A program made the translations under genes and the position numbers. The notes below the pieces were generated by a model. It ran no database searches. It saw only the letters and a program-made list of their open reading frames with translations, and was not told the DNA's origin. Below, piece after piece: positions 38,496 through 47,270 of a DNA stretch of 64,000 bases (its first letter is position 1; every line of letters starts with the position of its first letter). The stretch comes from Actinoallomurus sp. (GTDB taxonomy: Bacteria; Actinomycetota; Actinomycetes; Streptosporangiales; Streptosporangiaceae), in assembly GCA_025964625.1 (NCBI GenBank), contig JAOPYL010000124.1, positions 1 through 64,000 of the forward strand. Direction: 5' to 3'.

Positions 38496-39618
38496 GGGTC
38501 GCCTCCTGGACGCGTTCCCGGGTGAACCGGCCGAAGTTGTAGTACGCGGCGCAGGCCCCCTCGGAGGAGACCATGCAGGTGCCGATCGGCGTCTCCGGCG
38601 TGCAGGCGGTCCCGAATACCTTGCACTCCCATGGTTTGAGCACGCCCTTCAGCACCTCACCGCACTGGCACGCCTTCGGGTCGGCGACCCGGCTGCCCGG
38701 GATCTCGAAGATCCGCTCGGCGTCGAAGTCGGCGTAGGCGTCACGGACCCTCAGGGCCGAATGCGAGATGAAGCCCAGCCCTCGCCACTCGAAATAGGGC
38801 CGCAGCTGCATGGTCTCATTGATCACCTTCAGCGCCTTGACGTTGCCCTCCCACGGCACCACCCGGCCGTACTGGTTCTCCACCTCGGAGCGGCCCTCGG
38901 CGAGCTGCTCGAGCAGCATGTGGATCGACTGCAGGATGTCCAGCGGCTCGAACCCCGCGACGACCAGAGGCTTGCGGTACTCATTGGCGATGAAGTCGTA
39001 CGGCCGGCAGCCGATCACCGTCGAGACGTGGCCGGGGCCGATGAAGCCGTCGAGACGCAGGTCGGGCGAGTCCAGGATGGCCTTGATGGCCGGGATGATC
39101 GTCACGTGGTTGCAGAAGATCGAGAAGTTCGTCAGCCCCTCGGCCTTGGCTCGCAGCACGGTCATCGCGGTGGAGGGCGCGGTGGTCTCGAAGCCGATCG
39201 CCATGAAGACGACCTTCTTGTCCGGGTTCTGCCGCGCGATCTTCAGGGCGTCCAGCGGCGAGTACACCATGCGGATGTCGGCGCCGTTGGCCTTGGAGTC
39301 GAAGAACGACCCGCGTCCGCCCGGCACCCGCATCATGTCCCCGAAGGAGGTCATGATGACGTCCGGCTGTTCGGCGATATGGATGGTGTCGTCCACCCTG
39401 CCCATCGGGATCACACAGACCGGACACCCCGGGCCGTGCACAAGCGTGATGTTCTCCGGGAGGTAGTCCTCCAGCCCGTGCTTGTAGATCGTGTGCGTGT
39501 GCCCGCCGCAGACCTCCATGAACTTGTACTGCCGACCGGGCTCGCACAGGCTCGCGATGGAGGCGGCTAGGGCCCGCGCCTTCTCCGCGTCCCGGTACTC
39601 ATCGACGAAACGCATCAT
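38488..39618 (-). CDS. hypD: Hydrogenase formation protein HypD
   Basis: YKFMEVCGGHTHTIYKHGL, LVHGPGCPVCVIP, GFETTAPSTA. Confidence 0.97.
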   Translation of the reverse strand: MMRFVDEYRDAEKARALAASIASLCEPGRQYKFMEVCGGHTHTIYKHGLEDYLPENITLVHGPGCPVCVIPMGRVDDTIHIAEQPDVIMTSFGDMMRVPGGRGSFFDSKANGADIRMVYSPLDALKIARQNPDKKVVFMAIGFETTAPSTAMTVLRAKAEGLTNFSIFCNHVTIIPAIKAILDSPDLRLDGFIGPGHVSTVIGCRPYDFIANEYRKPLVVAGFEPLDILQSIHMLLEQLAEGRSEVENQYGRVVPWEGNVKALKVINETMQLRPYFEWRGLGFISHSALRVRDAYADFDAERIFEIPGSRVADPKACQCGEVLKGVLKPWECKVFGTACTPETPIGTCMVSSEGACAAYYNFGRFTRERVQEATRG

Positions 39619-39887
39619 TCGATCCTCGATTCCATCAGTGCCTCGATCTCGTCGGCGTAGGCCTGGCCGATCCCCTCGAGGAAGTCCATCGCGGCCTTGG
39701 CCTCGGCCTCGTCGATCTTGGACAGGGCGAAACCGACGTGGATGAGGATCCAGTCGCCCGGCTGTGGATTGTCGTCGGTGATCAGGCCGATATTGATCGC
39801 CCGGCGCACGCCGCTGATGTCGACCGTGGCGAGATCAGGCTGATCCTGCAGGATCTCCACGATCTCGCCGGGAATTCCCAGGCACAT
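39615..39887 (-). CDS. hypC: HypC/HybG/HupF hydrogenase formation chaperone
   Basis: MCLGIPGEIVEIL...VDISGVRRAINIGLI...GDWILIHVGFALSKID. Confidence 0.95.
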   Translation of the reverse strand: MCLGIPGEIVEILQDQPDLATVDISGVRRAINIGLITDDNPQPGDWILIHVGFALSKIDEAEAKAAMDFLEGIGQAYADEIEALMESRIE

Positions 39888-40227
39888 CTCGCGCCTCCGC
39901 TATCTCGATGGATTCCAGCACCAACTCGTTCCCGCCGGTCACGTCCACGTCGTCGCCTCCGCAGGCGGGGCAGACGGCCAGCGGGTCGTGGGTCCCGTCC
40001 TGGTGGCCGCATGCGCGGCAGGTGATCTGGGCCGGGGTCACGACCACGTCGATGGCCGCCCCCTCGGCCACGGTGCCCTCGGTGACCAGCTGGAATGCCT
40101 GGCCCATGGAGGGCTCGACGACGTGCAGCAGTGCGCCCGCGCGCACCTTCGCCCGGGTGACGGGACGCCCGGCGGCGCGCTTCTCCACCGCCTCGAGGAT
40201 CGCCTCGGCGAGGCCGACCTCGTGCAT
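39835..40227 (-). CDS. hypA: Hydrogenase maturation nickel metallochaperone HypA
   Basis: MHEVGLAEAILEAV, CRACGHQDGTHDPLAVCPACGGDDVDVTGGNEL; 3' end overlaps hypC. Confidence 0.94.
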   Translation of the reverse strand: MHEVGLAEAILEAVEKRAAGRPVTRAKVRAGALLHVVEPSMGQAFQLVTEGTVAEGAAIDVVVTPAQITCRACGHQDGTHDPLAVCPACGGDDVDVTGGNELVLESIEIAEARDVPGNSRRDRGDPAGSA

Positions 40228-40229
40228 CG

Positions 40230-40499
40230 CTAGTTCACCGTCCTCAGTCGCCTGCGCATGGCCTCGCGGGTCTCCCCGGCGACGGCGCTGCGCACCCGGT
40301 CCGCGATGTTGCCATCACCCTCGCTGACCCGGTTCACGACCTGCTCGGCCATTCCCGTGGCGGAGGAGACGAGGTCGCGGAAATCGTCTGACTCACGGAT
40401 GTCGTCCCACGCCCGGCGGAGGCGTTCCAGCGCCTCCGGGCCGGCCTTGGTCCCGAGGACATAACCGACGATGAAACCTGCCAGCGCGCCCATGGTCAT
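40230..40499 (-). CDS. Small YtxH-like membrane-anchored hypothetical protein
   Basis: MTMGALAGFIVGYVLGTKAGPEALERLRRAWDDIRES...; between hypA and protease gene. Confidence 0.65.
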   Translation of the reverse strand: MTMGALAGFIVGYVLGTKAGPEALERLRRAWDDIRESDDFRDLVSSATGMAEQVVNRVSEGDGNIADRVRSAVAGETREAMRRRLRTVN

Positions 40500-40572
40500 T
40501 CCTCCTTCTCCACCGGCCGGATGCGCACCGTCGCCTCCGGCCGGCCTGCCTGCATTGGGATATTCAGCCTGG

Positions 40573-41130
40573 TCATGTCACATTTCGCTGATCTTCAGGT
40601 AGCGGGCGATGTCCGGCAGCGACTGCACCACCGCGGTGGCCGCTCCCACGAGAATCGCTCCGATGATCAATCGCTTCAGCATCTATCTCCTCCTCGATGA
40701 GTTCGCGAACCAGCCGGATGGCGGGTTCGATGGCAGCTGTGACGGGTGCGCTCAGTTCCATCCCCGGCGAGACGTCCGCGGGCTCACAGCCGACGAGCAG
40801 GACCCGCCTCATCTCTCCGCCGACCACCCCGACCAGGTCGAGGACGGCGTCGGGCGTCATTCCGTGCGCGTCGATGACGGTCTGCGGCTCGCCCTCCTCC
40901 AGCTCGAGGGTGTAGAGGCTGCCCGGCGGCTCGCCACGAGGGGTGGCGTCCACGAGGATCGTCGTGTCGTAGGCGGACAGCTCGTAGGCGAGGTGGATGC
41001 CCCGGATGCCGAAGTCGCCGACGTCCACGCCGGCCGGCAGGTCCGTCTCCGCCAGCCGGCGGGCGACCTCGACGCCGAACCCGTCATCACCCAGGAAAAC
41101 GTTGCCGACACCCGCGACCAGGATCTTCAT
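40573..41130 (-). CDS. [NiFe] hydrogenase maturation protease
   Basis: MKILVAGVGNVFLGDDGFGVEVARRL ... LVDATPRGEPPGSL; C-terminal extension overlaps another ORF. Confidence 0.92.
   Translation of the reverse strand: MKILVAGVGNVFLGDDGFGVEVARRLAETDLPAGVDVGDFGIRGIHLAYELSAYDTTILVDATPRGEPPGSLYTLELEEGEPQTVIDAHGMTPDAVLDLVGVVGGEMRRVLLVGCEPADVSPGMELSAPVTAAIEPAIRLVRELIEEEIDAEAIDHRSDSRGSGHRGGAVAAGHRPLPEDQRNVT
40578..40682 (-). CDS. 34-aa small membrane protein (DUF6893-like) nested in protease gene
   Basis: GAGGAGGAGatagATG; MLKRLIIGAILVGAATAVVQSLPDIARYLKISEM*; in a different frame from the protease. Confidence 0.7.
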   Translation of the reverse strand: MLKRLIIGAILVGAATAVVQSLPDIARYLKISEM

Positions 41131-42371
41131 ACCGGCTCCACGTCGTCGGGGGCGAAGTACCAGTAGCGGCCCTGCGCGCGGCGCAGGTCGGTGCCGGGGT
41201 CGTCGTCGATGGTCACGGCCAGGTGCTGTGAGCCGTCGACGTCGAACAGGACGGCCTCGACCGTGGCGATCCGGCCGACGATGAACATGTCCTGGGCGTC
41301 GGCGCGGCCGGCCGGGTGGAGGCGTACCTTGCTGCCCCTGGCGACCCGCGTGCCGGCGACCGTCACGCTGTCGGTCTCGGGCGAGACGGACGCGTCGGCG
41401 CCAGGGTCCCACCAGGGCTTCTCGGTGGTGAAGACGGGCACGTCGTCCTCCCCGGTGTCCCAGCCGCGCCGCGGGCCGGGCGAGCGGATCGCGCCGTGCA
41501 GGCGTTCGAGCAGCTCGGGCGGCATTGCCTCGACCCGGTCGATGATCTCGGCGGCGCGCGGGTCGGTGGCGCGCGCCTCGCGTTTCTCCTCGTCGGTCAG
41601 GGTGAGCGTGCGCAGGCTGAGGATCTCGTCGATCTCGGTCGCGTCGAACAGGTCGCCGGGGCTCTCCGGCGCGATCTCCGGCCGGTCGTACAGGATGATC
41701 GGCGATGAGAGCATCACGTCGTCGTCGATCAGCACCGGCCAGGTGTGCAGGCTGTCGCAGCCGTCCACGGCGGGCCGCGCCCACTCGGGCGGATCGAGCA
41801 GCGACACGAACCTGCCGCCGGTGACGGCGAGCAGCGTGTGCGCCGCGATCAGTGAGTGCCGCAGCGCCTCGGGGCGCTCCTCACCGGTCCACTCGGTGAG
41901 GTTCTCCAGCCGCAGCCGCAACCGGACCAGCCCGTACGGCCCCGGCAGCCGCTCGGCCGCGGCGCTCACCCGTACGTTCAGCGGGTGGCAGGTCCGGGTG
42001 ACGGCGCCGTCGGTCTCCTGCCCGCCCGGGATCACGACCTCGTGGACCTGCTCCCCCTCCAGGAGGTCGGCGAGCTGCCAGACGGCGTCGATCTCACGCT
42101 CGGACGCCTCGTCGAAGGGCTGGGCGCCTTCGGCGGTGCGCTCCTGGACATGCAGGAACCGGGAGCGGACGTGCAGGACCTCGCCGCCTTCGATCAGGCA
42201 CTCGGTCCGGCAGGCGGACGACTCCTCGGTCGCGGTGAACCCGGGCGGCACGAAGACTCCGAACTGCCAGCGCACCTGGTTCTTGACCGCGCTCGCCCGG
42301 TAGGGGTACAGGAGGTACCCCTCGTAGAGGACGGCGTCCGCGACCTTGCGCGCGATGTCCATGCCCTTCAC
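41127..42371 (-). CDS. Hydrogenase-associated conserved hypothetical protein (414 aa)
   Basis: Stop overlaps protease start; located between maturation and structural genes. Confidence 0.75.
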   Translation of the reverse strand: MKGMDIARKVADAVLYEGYLLYPYRASAVKNQVRWQFGVFVPPGFTATEESSACRTECLIEGGEVLHVRSRFLHVQERTAEGAQPFDEASEREIDAVWQLADLLEGEQVHEVVIPGGQETDGAVTRTCHPLNVRVSAAAERLPGPYGLVRLRLRLENLTEWTGEERPEALRHSLIAAHTLLAVTGGRFVSLLDPPEWARPAVDGCDSLHTWPVLIDDDVMLSSPIILYDRPEIAPESPGDLFDATEIDEILSLRTLTLTDEEKREARATDPRAAEIIDRVEAMPPELLERLHGAIRSPGPRRGWDTGEDDVPVFTTEKPWWDPGADASVSPETDSVTVAGTRVARGSKVRLHPAGRADAQDMFIVGRIATVEAVLFDVDGSQHLAVTIDDDPGTDLRRAQGRYWYFAPDDVEPV

Positions 42372-43009
42372 GGCTGCGCCTCCCGTGCCCGGGCGAGTAG
42401 ATCGGCGACGACGTCGTCCCAGCCGGGGAGGGCCTTGGCCGACTTGTAGCGCTGTAGCTCGGCGAGGGTGTCACGGCGCAGCCGCAGCCAGCCCGAGCCG
42501 GGGAAGAAGCGGTCCATCATCTCCCGCCAGACGACGACGGGCACCCGATACTGGGCCTCGCAGTTCCACGAGACCTGGTCGACGGCGAAGCCCGTCGGGC
42601 TCTTCACGAAGACGGTGCCGCTGAACAGCAACAGCATCGGGATCTCGCCCTCCTGGAGGAAGGCGAAGTACTTGTTGGCCGCGACCTCGAGGTCGTACGA
42701 GCACGGCACCGGCACGTCGACCTCGGTCGCGCCCGTGAACCCGCGGACCATCACCGCCACCGCGGCGAACTGCAGCGGCTTCAGCGTGTCGCCCCACCGG
42801 TCGGTGGTGCCGAAGAGATCGGCCAGCAGTGGCGTCTCGGTCTCGGAGTAGGTGCGGCGCTGCGGTTCGATGCGGATCTGGCAGCGCAGTGCGATCGCGT
42901 TCACCACCGCGCCGCTGGTCTCGGTGATGCGGAGCCGGAACACCAGCGTGGGTACCGCGGCGTACGGGTCGGGGCGGGCGTCGATGCAGTCGAAGACGAG
43001 GTCAGCCAC
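42368..43009 (-). CDS. DUF6084-like hydrogenase-associated protein
   Basis: VADLVFDCIDARPDPYAAVPTLVFRLRITETSGAVVNAIALRCQIRIEPQRRTYS...; overlapping neighbours. Confidence 0.75.
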   Translation of the reverse strand: MADLVFDCIDARPDPYAAVPTLVFRLRITETSGAVVNAIALRCQIRIEPQRRTYSETETPLLADLFGTTDRWGDTLKPLQFAAVAVMVRGFTGATEVDVPVPCSYDLEVAANKYFAFLQEGEIPMLLLFSGTVFVKSPTGFAVDQVSWNCEAQYRVPVVVWREMMDRFFPGSGWLRLRRDTLAELQRYKSAKALPGWDDVVADLLARAREAQP

Positions 43010-43685
43010 GTGCTTCCTCCCTGACCACCGGCTCGCTGCGCTGACGCAGGCCTTCGAAGAAACCGTTGATCTGCTCCCACGCCTCCTCGCCTCCGCTGAA
43101 CCCCTTCCAGTGCATCCGGACCAGGCCGACCAGCTCGTAGCAGGCGTCGATCGGAACGAGGTAGGCGCCCGAGTCGCGGTCGACCAGGAGGGCCTCGACG
43201 TCCGGCTCGACATCGGCGACGGCAGGGTTCGTGGCCAGCACCCGCACCCACGCGTCCAGCGGCAACTCCGACTCTGTGGCGCCGCCCGGGCTCGGATAGA
43301 AGGCGACCGTGCGGCCCATGCCGGAGTTACGGAAGAAGAACGCCATCCGGACCGGGATCGCCAGGTCGTCCCAGTCGCTCTCGGACATCACAAACCCGGG
43401 GTCGTACCGGTAGCGCTCCGGCACGGTGCGGAAGCGCCGCATGGGCGTGCTCGCGTCCTCGGCACGGCGTTCGGAACCCGCTCCCGCATGGGTGAACAGC
43501 AGAGTGCACGGCCGGCAGGTGCACATGATGCGCCGGTCCTCCAGGTTCACGACGTGACCGTGCTCCTCACCGATCGGCTCGGCGCACATCTCGCATCGCT
43601 CGACGGGAGGCTCGGCAGGACCTTGAGCGGCCGCCCGCTCCTGCTCGTACTGTTCCTTCCCGGCGGCGAACCGGCGCAGGCTCAC
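43002..43685 (-). CDS. DUF5947-like hydrogenase-associated protein with Cys motif
   Basis: RCEMCAEPIGEEHGHVVNLEDRRIMCTCRPCTLLFTH; GTG start VSLRRFAAGKEQ. Confidence 0.75.
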   Translation of the reverse strand: MSLRRFAAGKEQYEQERAAAQGPAEPPVERCEMCAEPIGEEHGHVVNLEDRRIMCTCRPCTLLFTHAGAGSERRAEDASTPMRRFRTVPERYRYDPGFVMSESDWDDLAIPVRMAFFFRNSGMGRTVAFYPSPGGATESELPLDAWVRVLATNPAVADVEPDVEALLVDRDSGAYLVPIDACYELVGLVRMHWKGFSGGEEAWEQINGFFEGLRQRSEPVVREEARG

Positions 43686-43710
43686 GTCCGCTCCTCCCTG
43701 TCGGCTCCGT

Positions 43711-44250
43711 TCACGTCGTGGCCTCTTCCGGCACCGCGCACTCCTTGCCCTGGTAGGGGTGGATCTGCAGCAGCGTGGGCTCGGCCGCGACTCCCTCGAC
43801 GACCACCTCGCTGATCTCGGGAGCGTCCTCCAGAATGGCTCTCTCGATCGACATCGTGGCGGTGACCTGCGATGACGGGCACCCCTGGCAGTTACCCTCA
43901 AGACGGAGCCGTACAACCCCCGCCGGGTCGATGCCGAGCAGCTCGACGCCGCCGGCGTGCGACCCGAGGTAGGGCCGCACACGGTCGAGCGCGCCGCGTA
44001 CGCGCTCGGCGGTGTTCAGCGGGTGCAGGTCGTGCACGATCAGCAGGGAGCTGATGAGCGCGTCGCCCGCGAGCGTCCGCGCCGTCTCATTCCCGACCAT
44101 CTCCAGGATTCGGGCCAGGCCGGCCCCGTACACCTGGATGAGCGAGCTGACGAGTTCCTCGGCCCGGTCGCGGTCGGCCGGGTCGTCGATCTCCGCGAGC
44201 AGCTGCTCCACGCGTGCGCCCGCGTCTTGTACGTCTTTTGATCCAGGCAT
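43711..44250 (-). CDS. NifU/NfuA C-terminal domain protein (HhyE-like)
   Basis: LRLEGNCQGCPSSQVTATMSIERAILEDAPEI (CxxC NifU domain). Confidence 0.85.
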   Translation of the reverse strand: MPGSKDVQDAGARVEQLLAEIDDPADRDRAEELVSSLIQVYGAGLARILEMVGNETARTLAGDALISSLLIVHDLHPLNTAERVRGALDRVRPYLGSHAGGVELLGIDPAGVVRLRLEGNCQGCPSSQVTATMSIERAILEDAPEISEVVVEGVAAEPTLLQIHPYQGKECAVPEEATT

Positions 44251-44337
44251 CGGCCGGCCCTTTCCCGATCGGTCGCGTGCGTTCGGCTCCGCCGTGACCT
44301 CGCCGAGGCGAGGTCACGGCGGAGAGCCGGGGACGGC

Positions 44338-46116
44338 TCAGCCACCCTCGCCGGTGAAGGCGTGCGGAGAGTGGACACGGTCCAGCGACTTGCCCTTGCC
44401 GAGGTACATGTGGACACCGCACGGCAGACAGGGGTCGAAGCTGCGGACGGCGCGCATGATGTCGATCCCCTTGAAGTTCTCCGGGGAGTTCTCCTCGAAG
44501 ATCGGGGTGTTCTGCACGGCGTCCTCGTACGGACCGGGGGTCCCGTACTCGTCACGCACGCTGGCGTTCCACGGGGTCGGCGGGTACGGATGGTAGTTGG
44601 CGATCTTGCCGCCCTTGATCACCATGTGGTGGGACAGGACGCCGCGCACCGCCTCGGTGAAGCCGACGCTGATGGCCTCGTCCGGCACCTTGAAGGGCTC
44701 CCACGTCTTGGTGTGGCCGGCCCGGATCTCGGCGAGCGCCTTCTCGACGAAGTAGACGGCCTGCGCCGCGGCATACGCCTGGAAGTAGGTCCGTGCCCGG
44801 TTGCGCTCGATCGCGTTGGACAGCGGCTCCCCGTTCCACATGGGGATCTTCCACTCGAACGTCTTCTCCGGCAGCGACATGGTCTTCGGCAGGTTGATGA
44901 TGACGCTGTTGCCGGTGGACTTGACGTACCCGGTATCGACGAGGCCGGAGAGCGCGGTCGACCACAGGCGCGCGAGCGGGCCGCCGCCGGTGTCGAGCGC
45001 GAGGTGGTCCTTGCCGTCGAACCAGCGCGGCGACATGACCCAGCTGTACTTGTCGCCGAAGTCCCGCTTGCCGGGCTTGGGAATCGTGTGCTGGTTCCAC
45101 GGGTGGTGGATGTCGACCGGGTTGCCGAGCGGGTCGTGGGTGACGAACTTGTCCTTGTCGGTCCAGTTCTCGTAGTAGGAGCTGCCGAGCAGGATCCGGA
45201 TGCCGAGGTTGATGTCGACCAGGTCGTTCGTCACGAGCCTGCCGTCGACGATCACGCCTGGGGTGACGAACATCTTCTTGCCCCAGTCGGCCATGTTCTT
45301 GTACGTGAAGTCGCAGTGGTCCGGGTCGTTGAAGGCTCCCCAGCAGTTCAGCAGGACGCGCCGCTGCCCGACCGCCTGGTAGCCCGGCAGGGCCTCGTAG
45401 AAGAAGTCGAACAGGTCGTCGTGCATCGGCACGACCCGCTTCATGAACTCGACGTACCGCATCAGGCGCGTGAGGTAGTCGGTGAACAGCTGGATGGTCG
45501 CGACCGTGCCGACGCCGCCCGGGTAGAGCGTGGAGGGATGCACGTGGCGCCCCTCCATCAGGCAGAACATCTCCCTGGTGGAGCGGCTGACCTGAAGCGC
45601 CTCACGGTAGAACTCGCCTTCGAGCGGGTTCAGCGACCGCATGATGCCGGCGATGGTCTTGTAGCCGTGTTCCTCCGCGTGCGGCGCCGGAGTGCGCTCG
45701 GCGAGAGCGAGCACTCCCGGATTGGTCTCCCTGACCATCTTCTCGCAGTAGTCGACCCCGACCAGGTTCTCCTGGAAGATGTTGTGGTCGAACATGTACT
45801 CGGCGGCCTCGCCGAGGTTGATGATCCACTCGGCCAGGTGCGGCGGCCGGACCCCGTAGGCCATGTTCTGGGCGTAGACCGAGCACGTCGCGTGGTTGTC
45901 ACCGCAGATCCCGCAGATCCGGCTGGTGATGAAGTGCGCGTCGCGCGGGTCCTTTCCCTTCATGAAGATGCTGTAGCCGCGGAACACCGACGAGGTGCTG
46001 TAGCAGTCCGCGACCGTGTTGTTGTTGAAGTCGACCTTGGCGTAGATCCCGAGGCTTCCGACGATGCGGGTAATCGGGTCCCATGCCATCTCGACGATGC
46101 CGTCTTGCGTTGCCAT
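44338..46116 (-). CDS. hhyL: [NiFe] hydrogenase large subunit (actinobacterial group 1h/5 type)
   Basis: L1 ITSRICGICGDNH; L2 DPCLPCGVH followed by 23-residue cleavable tail; start MATQDGIVEMAWDPITRIVGSL. Confidence 0.96.
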   Translation of the reverse strand: MATQDGIVEMAWDPITRIVGSLGIYAKVDFNNNTVADCYSTSSVFRGYSIFMKGKDPRDAHFITSRICGICGDNHATCSVYAQNMAYGVRPPHLAEWIINLGEAAEYMFDHNIFQENLVGVDYCEKMVRETNPGVLALAERTPAPHAEEHGYKTIAGIMRSLNPLEGEFYREALQVSRSTREMFCLMEGRHVHPSTLYPGGVGTVATIQLFTDYLTRLMRYVEFMKRVVPMHDDLFDFFYEALPGYQAVGQRRVLLNCWGAFNDPDHCDFTYKNMADWGKKMFVTPGVIVDGRLVTNDLVDINLGIRILLGSSYYENWTDKDKFVTHDPLGNPVDIHHPWNQHTIPKPGKRDFGDKYSWVMSPRWFDGKDHLALDTGGGPLARLWSTALSGLVDTGYVKSTGNSVIINLPKTMSLPEKTFEWKIPMWNGEPLSNAIERNRARTYFQAYAAAQAVYFVEKALAEIRAGHTKTWEPFKVPDEAISVGFTEAVRGVLSHHMVIKGGKIANYHPYPPTPWNASVRDEYGTPGPYEDAVQNTPIFEENSPENFKGIDIMRAVRSFDPCLPCGVHMYLGKGKSLDRVHSPHAFTGEGG

Positions 46117-46130
46117 GTGCGCGTCTCCGA

Positions 46131-47192
46131 TCACCAGGAGGGTTTGTAACCGGTGGTGAGTTCCTTGCCCTTCTTCCGCCACTTGGGTTCTTTGTCGACC
46201 TTTCTTGCCGTGATCCCCCGCAACGTGCGGATGACCCCGCCGTAAGCGCCGCTGGCCATCGCGGAGACGCGTGCACCAGGCGGTTCGTCCATGAAGGGCA
46301 TGAACTTGTCGGGGAAGCCGGGCATGGTGCAGGCGATGCAGATGCCGCCCACGTTGGGGCAGCCGCCGACACCATTGATCCAGCCGCGCTTGGGGACGTT
46401 GCACTTGACGACCGGTCCCCAGCAGCCGATCTTGACCAGGCACTTCGGCGAGCCGTACTCGCTGGCGAACTGGCCCTGCTCGTAGTACCCGGCCCGGTCG
46501 CAGCCCTCGTGCACGGTCGCGCCGAACAACCAGGTGGGGCGGAGCGCCTCGTCGAGCGGGATCATGGGCGCCTGACCGGCGACCTGGTAGAGGAGGTAGA
46601 GGATGGTCTCGGACAGGTTGTCCGGCTGGATCGGGCAGCCCGGGACGTTCACGATCGGCAGGCCCGCCTTGGACTTCCAGTCCCAGCCCAGGTAGTCGGC
46701 GACGCCCATGGCACCGGTGGGGTTCCCGGCCATGGCGTGGATGCCGCCATACGTGGCGCAGGTGCCCACCGCCAGCACGGCCGTGGACTTGGGGGCGAGG
46801 ATGTCCAGCCATTCGCTGGTGGTGCGCGGCTGGCCGGTCTCGGGGTTGTTCCCGAACCCGGACCAGTAGCCCTCTTCCTTGATCGACTCGTTGGGGATGG
46901 ATCCCTCGATCACCAGCACGAAGGGTTCCAGCTCGCCGCGCTCGGCTTTGTAGAACCAGTCGATGAAGGTGTCGGCCCCCTTGTCGGGACCGCACTCGAA
47001 GTCGATGAGCGGCCAGTGCACGGCGATCTTCGGGAGGCCGGGCAGGGCCCCCATGACGATCTCCTCGATGCTCGGCTGTGTCGCCGCCGTGAGAGCGACC
47101 GAGTCGCCATCGCAGCTGAGGCCCGCGTTGATCCAGAGGATATGGACGACAGGTTCTTCTTGTGTGGTCTCCGACTCGGTCGGCGTCGTCAT
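46131..47192 (-). CDS. hhyS: [NiFe] hydrogenase small subunit
   Basis: ILWINAGLSCDGDSVAL, VGTCATYGGIHAMAGNPTGA, VPGCPIQPDN, GGCPNVGGICIACTMPGFPDKFMPF; no Tat signal. Confidence 0.95.
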   Translation of the reverse strand: MTTPTESETTQEEPVVHILWINAGLSCDGDSVALTAATQPSIEEIVMGALPGLPKIAVHWPLIDFECGPDKGADTFIDWFYKAERGELEPFVLVIEGSIPNESIKEEGYWSGFGNNPETGQPRTTSEWLDILAPKSTAVLAVGTCATYGGIHAMAGNPTGAMGVADYLGWDWKSKAGLPIVNVPGCPIQPDNLSETILYLLYQVAGQAPMIPLDEALRPTWLFGATVHEGCDRAGYYEQGQFASEYGSPKCLVKIGCWGPVVKCNVPKRGWINGVGGCPNVGGICIACTMPGFPDKFMPFMDEPPGARVSAMASGAYGGVIRTLRGITARKVDKEPKWRKKGKELTTGYKPSW

Positions 47193-47270
47193 GCCACGTT
47201 CACCACCTTTGGAGAGGCGGTCATTTGGAGGGGCGCGCGGGACTCGGCCGCGTGCCACCGGGGTGCGCGA

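Noticed and set aside
44338-46995. 885-aa ORF as hydrogenase large subunit
   Set aside because: N-terminal third is an alternate-frame read of the small subunit; real large subunit starts at 46116.
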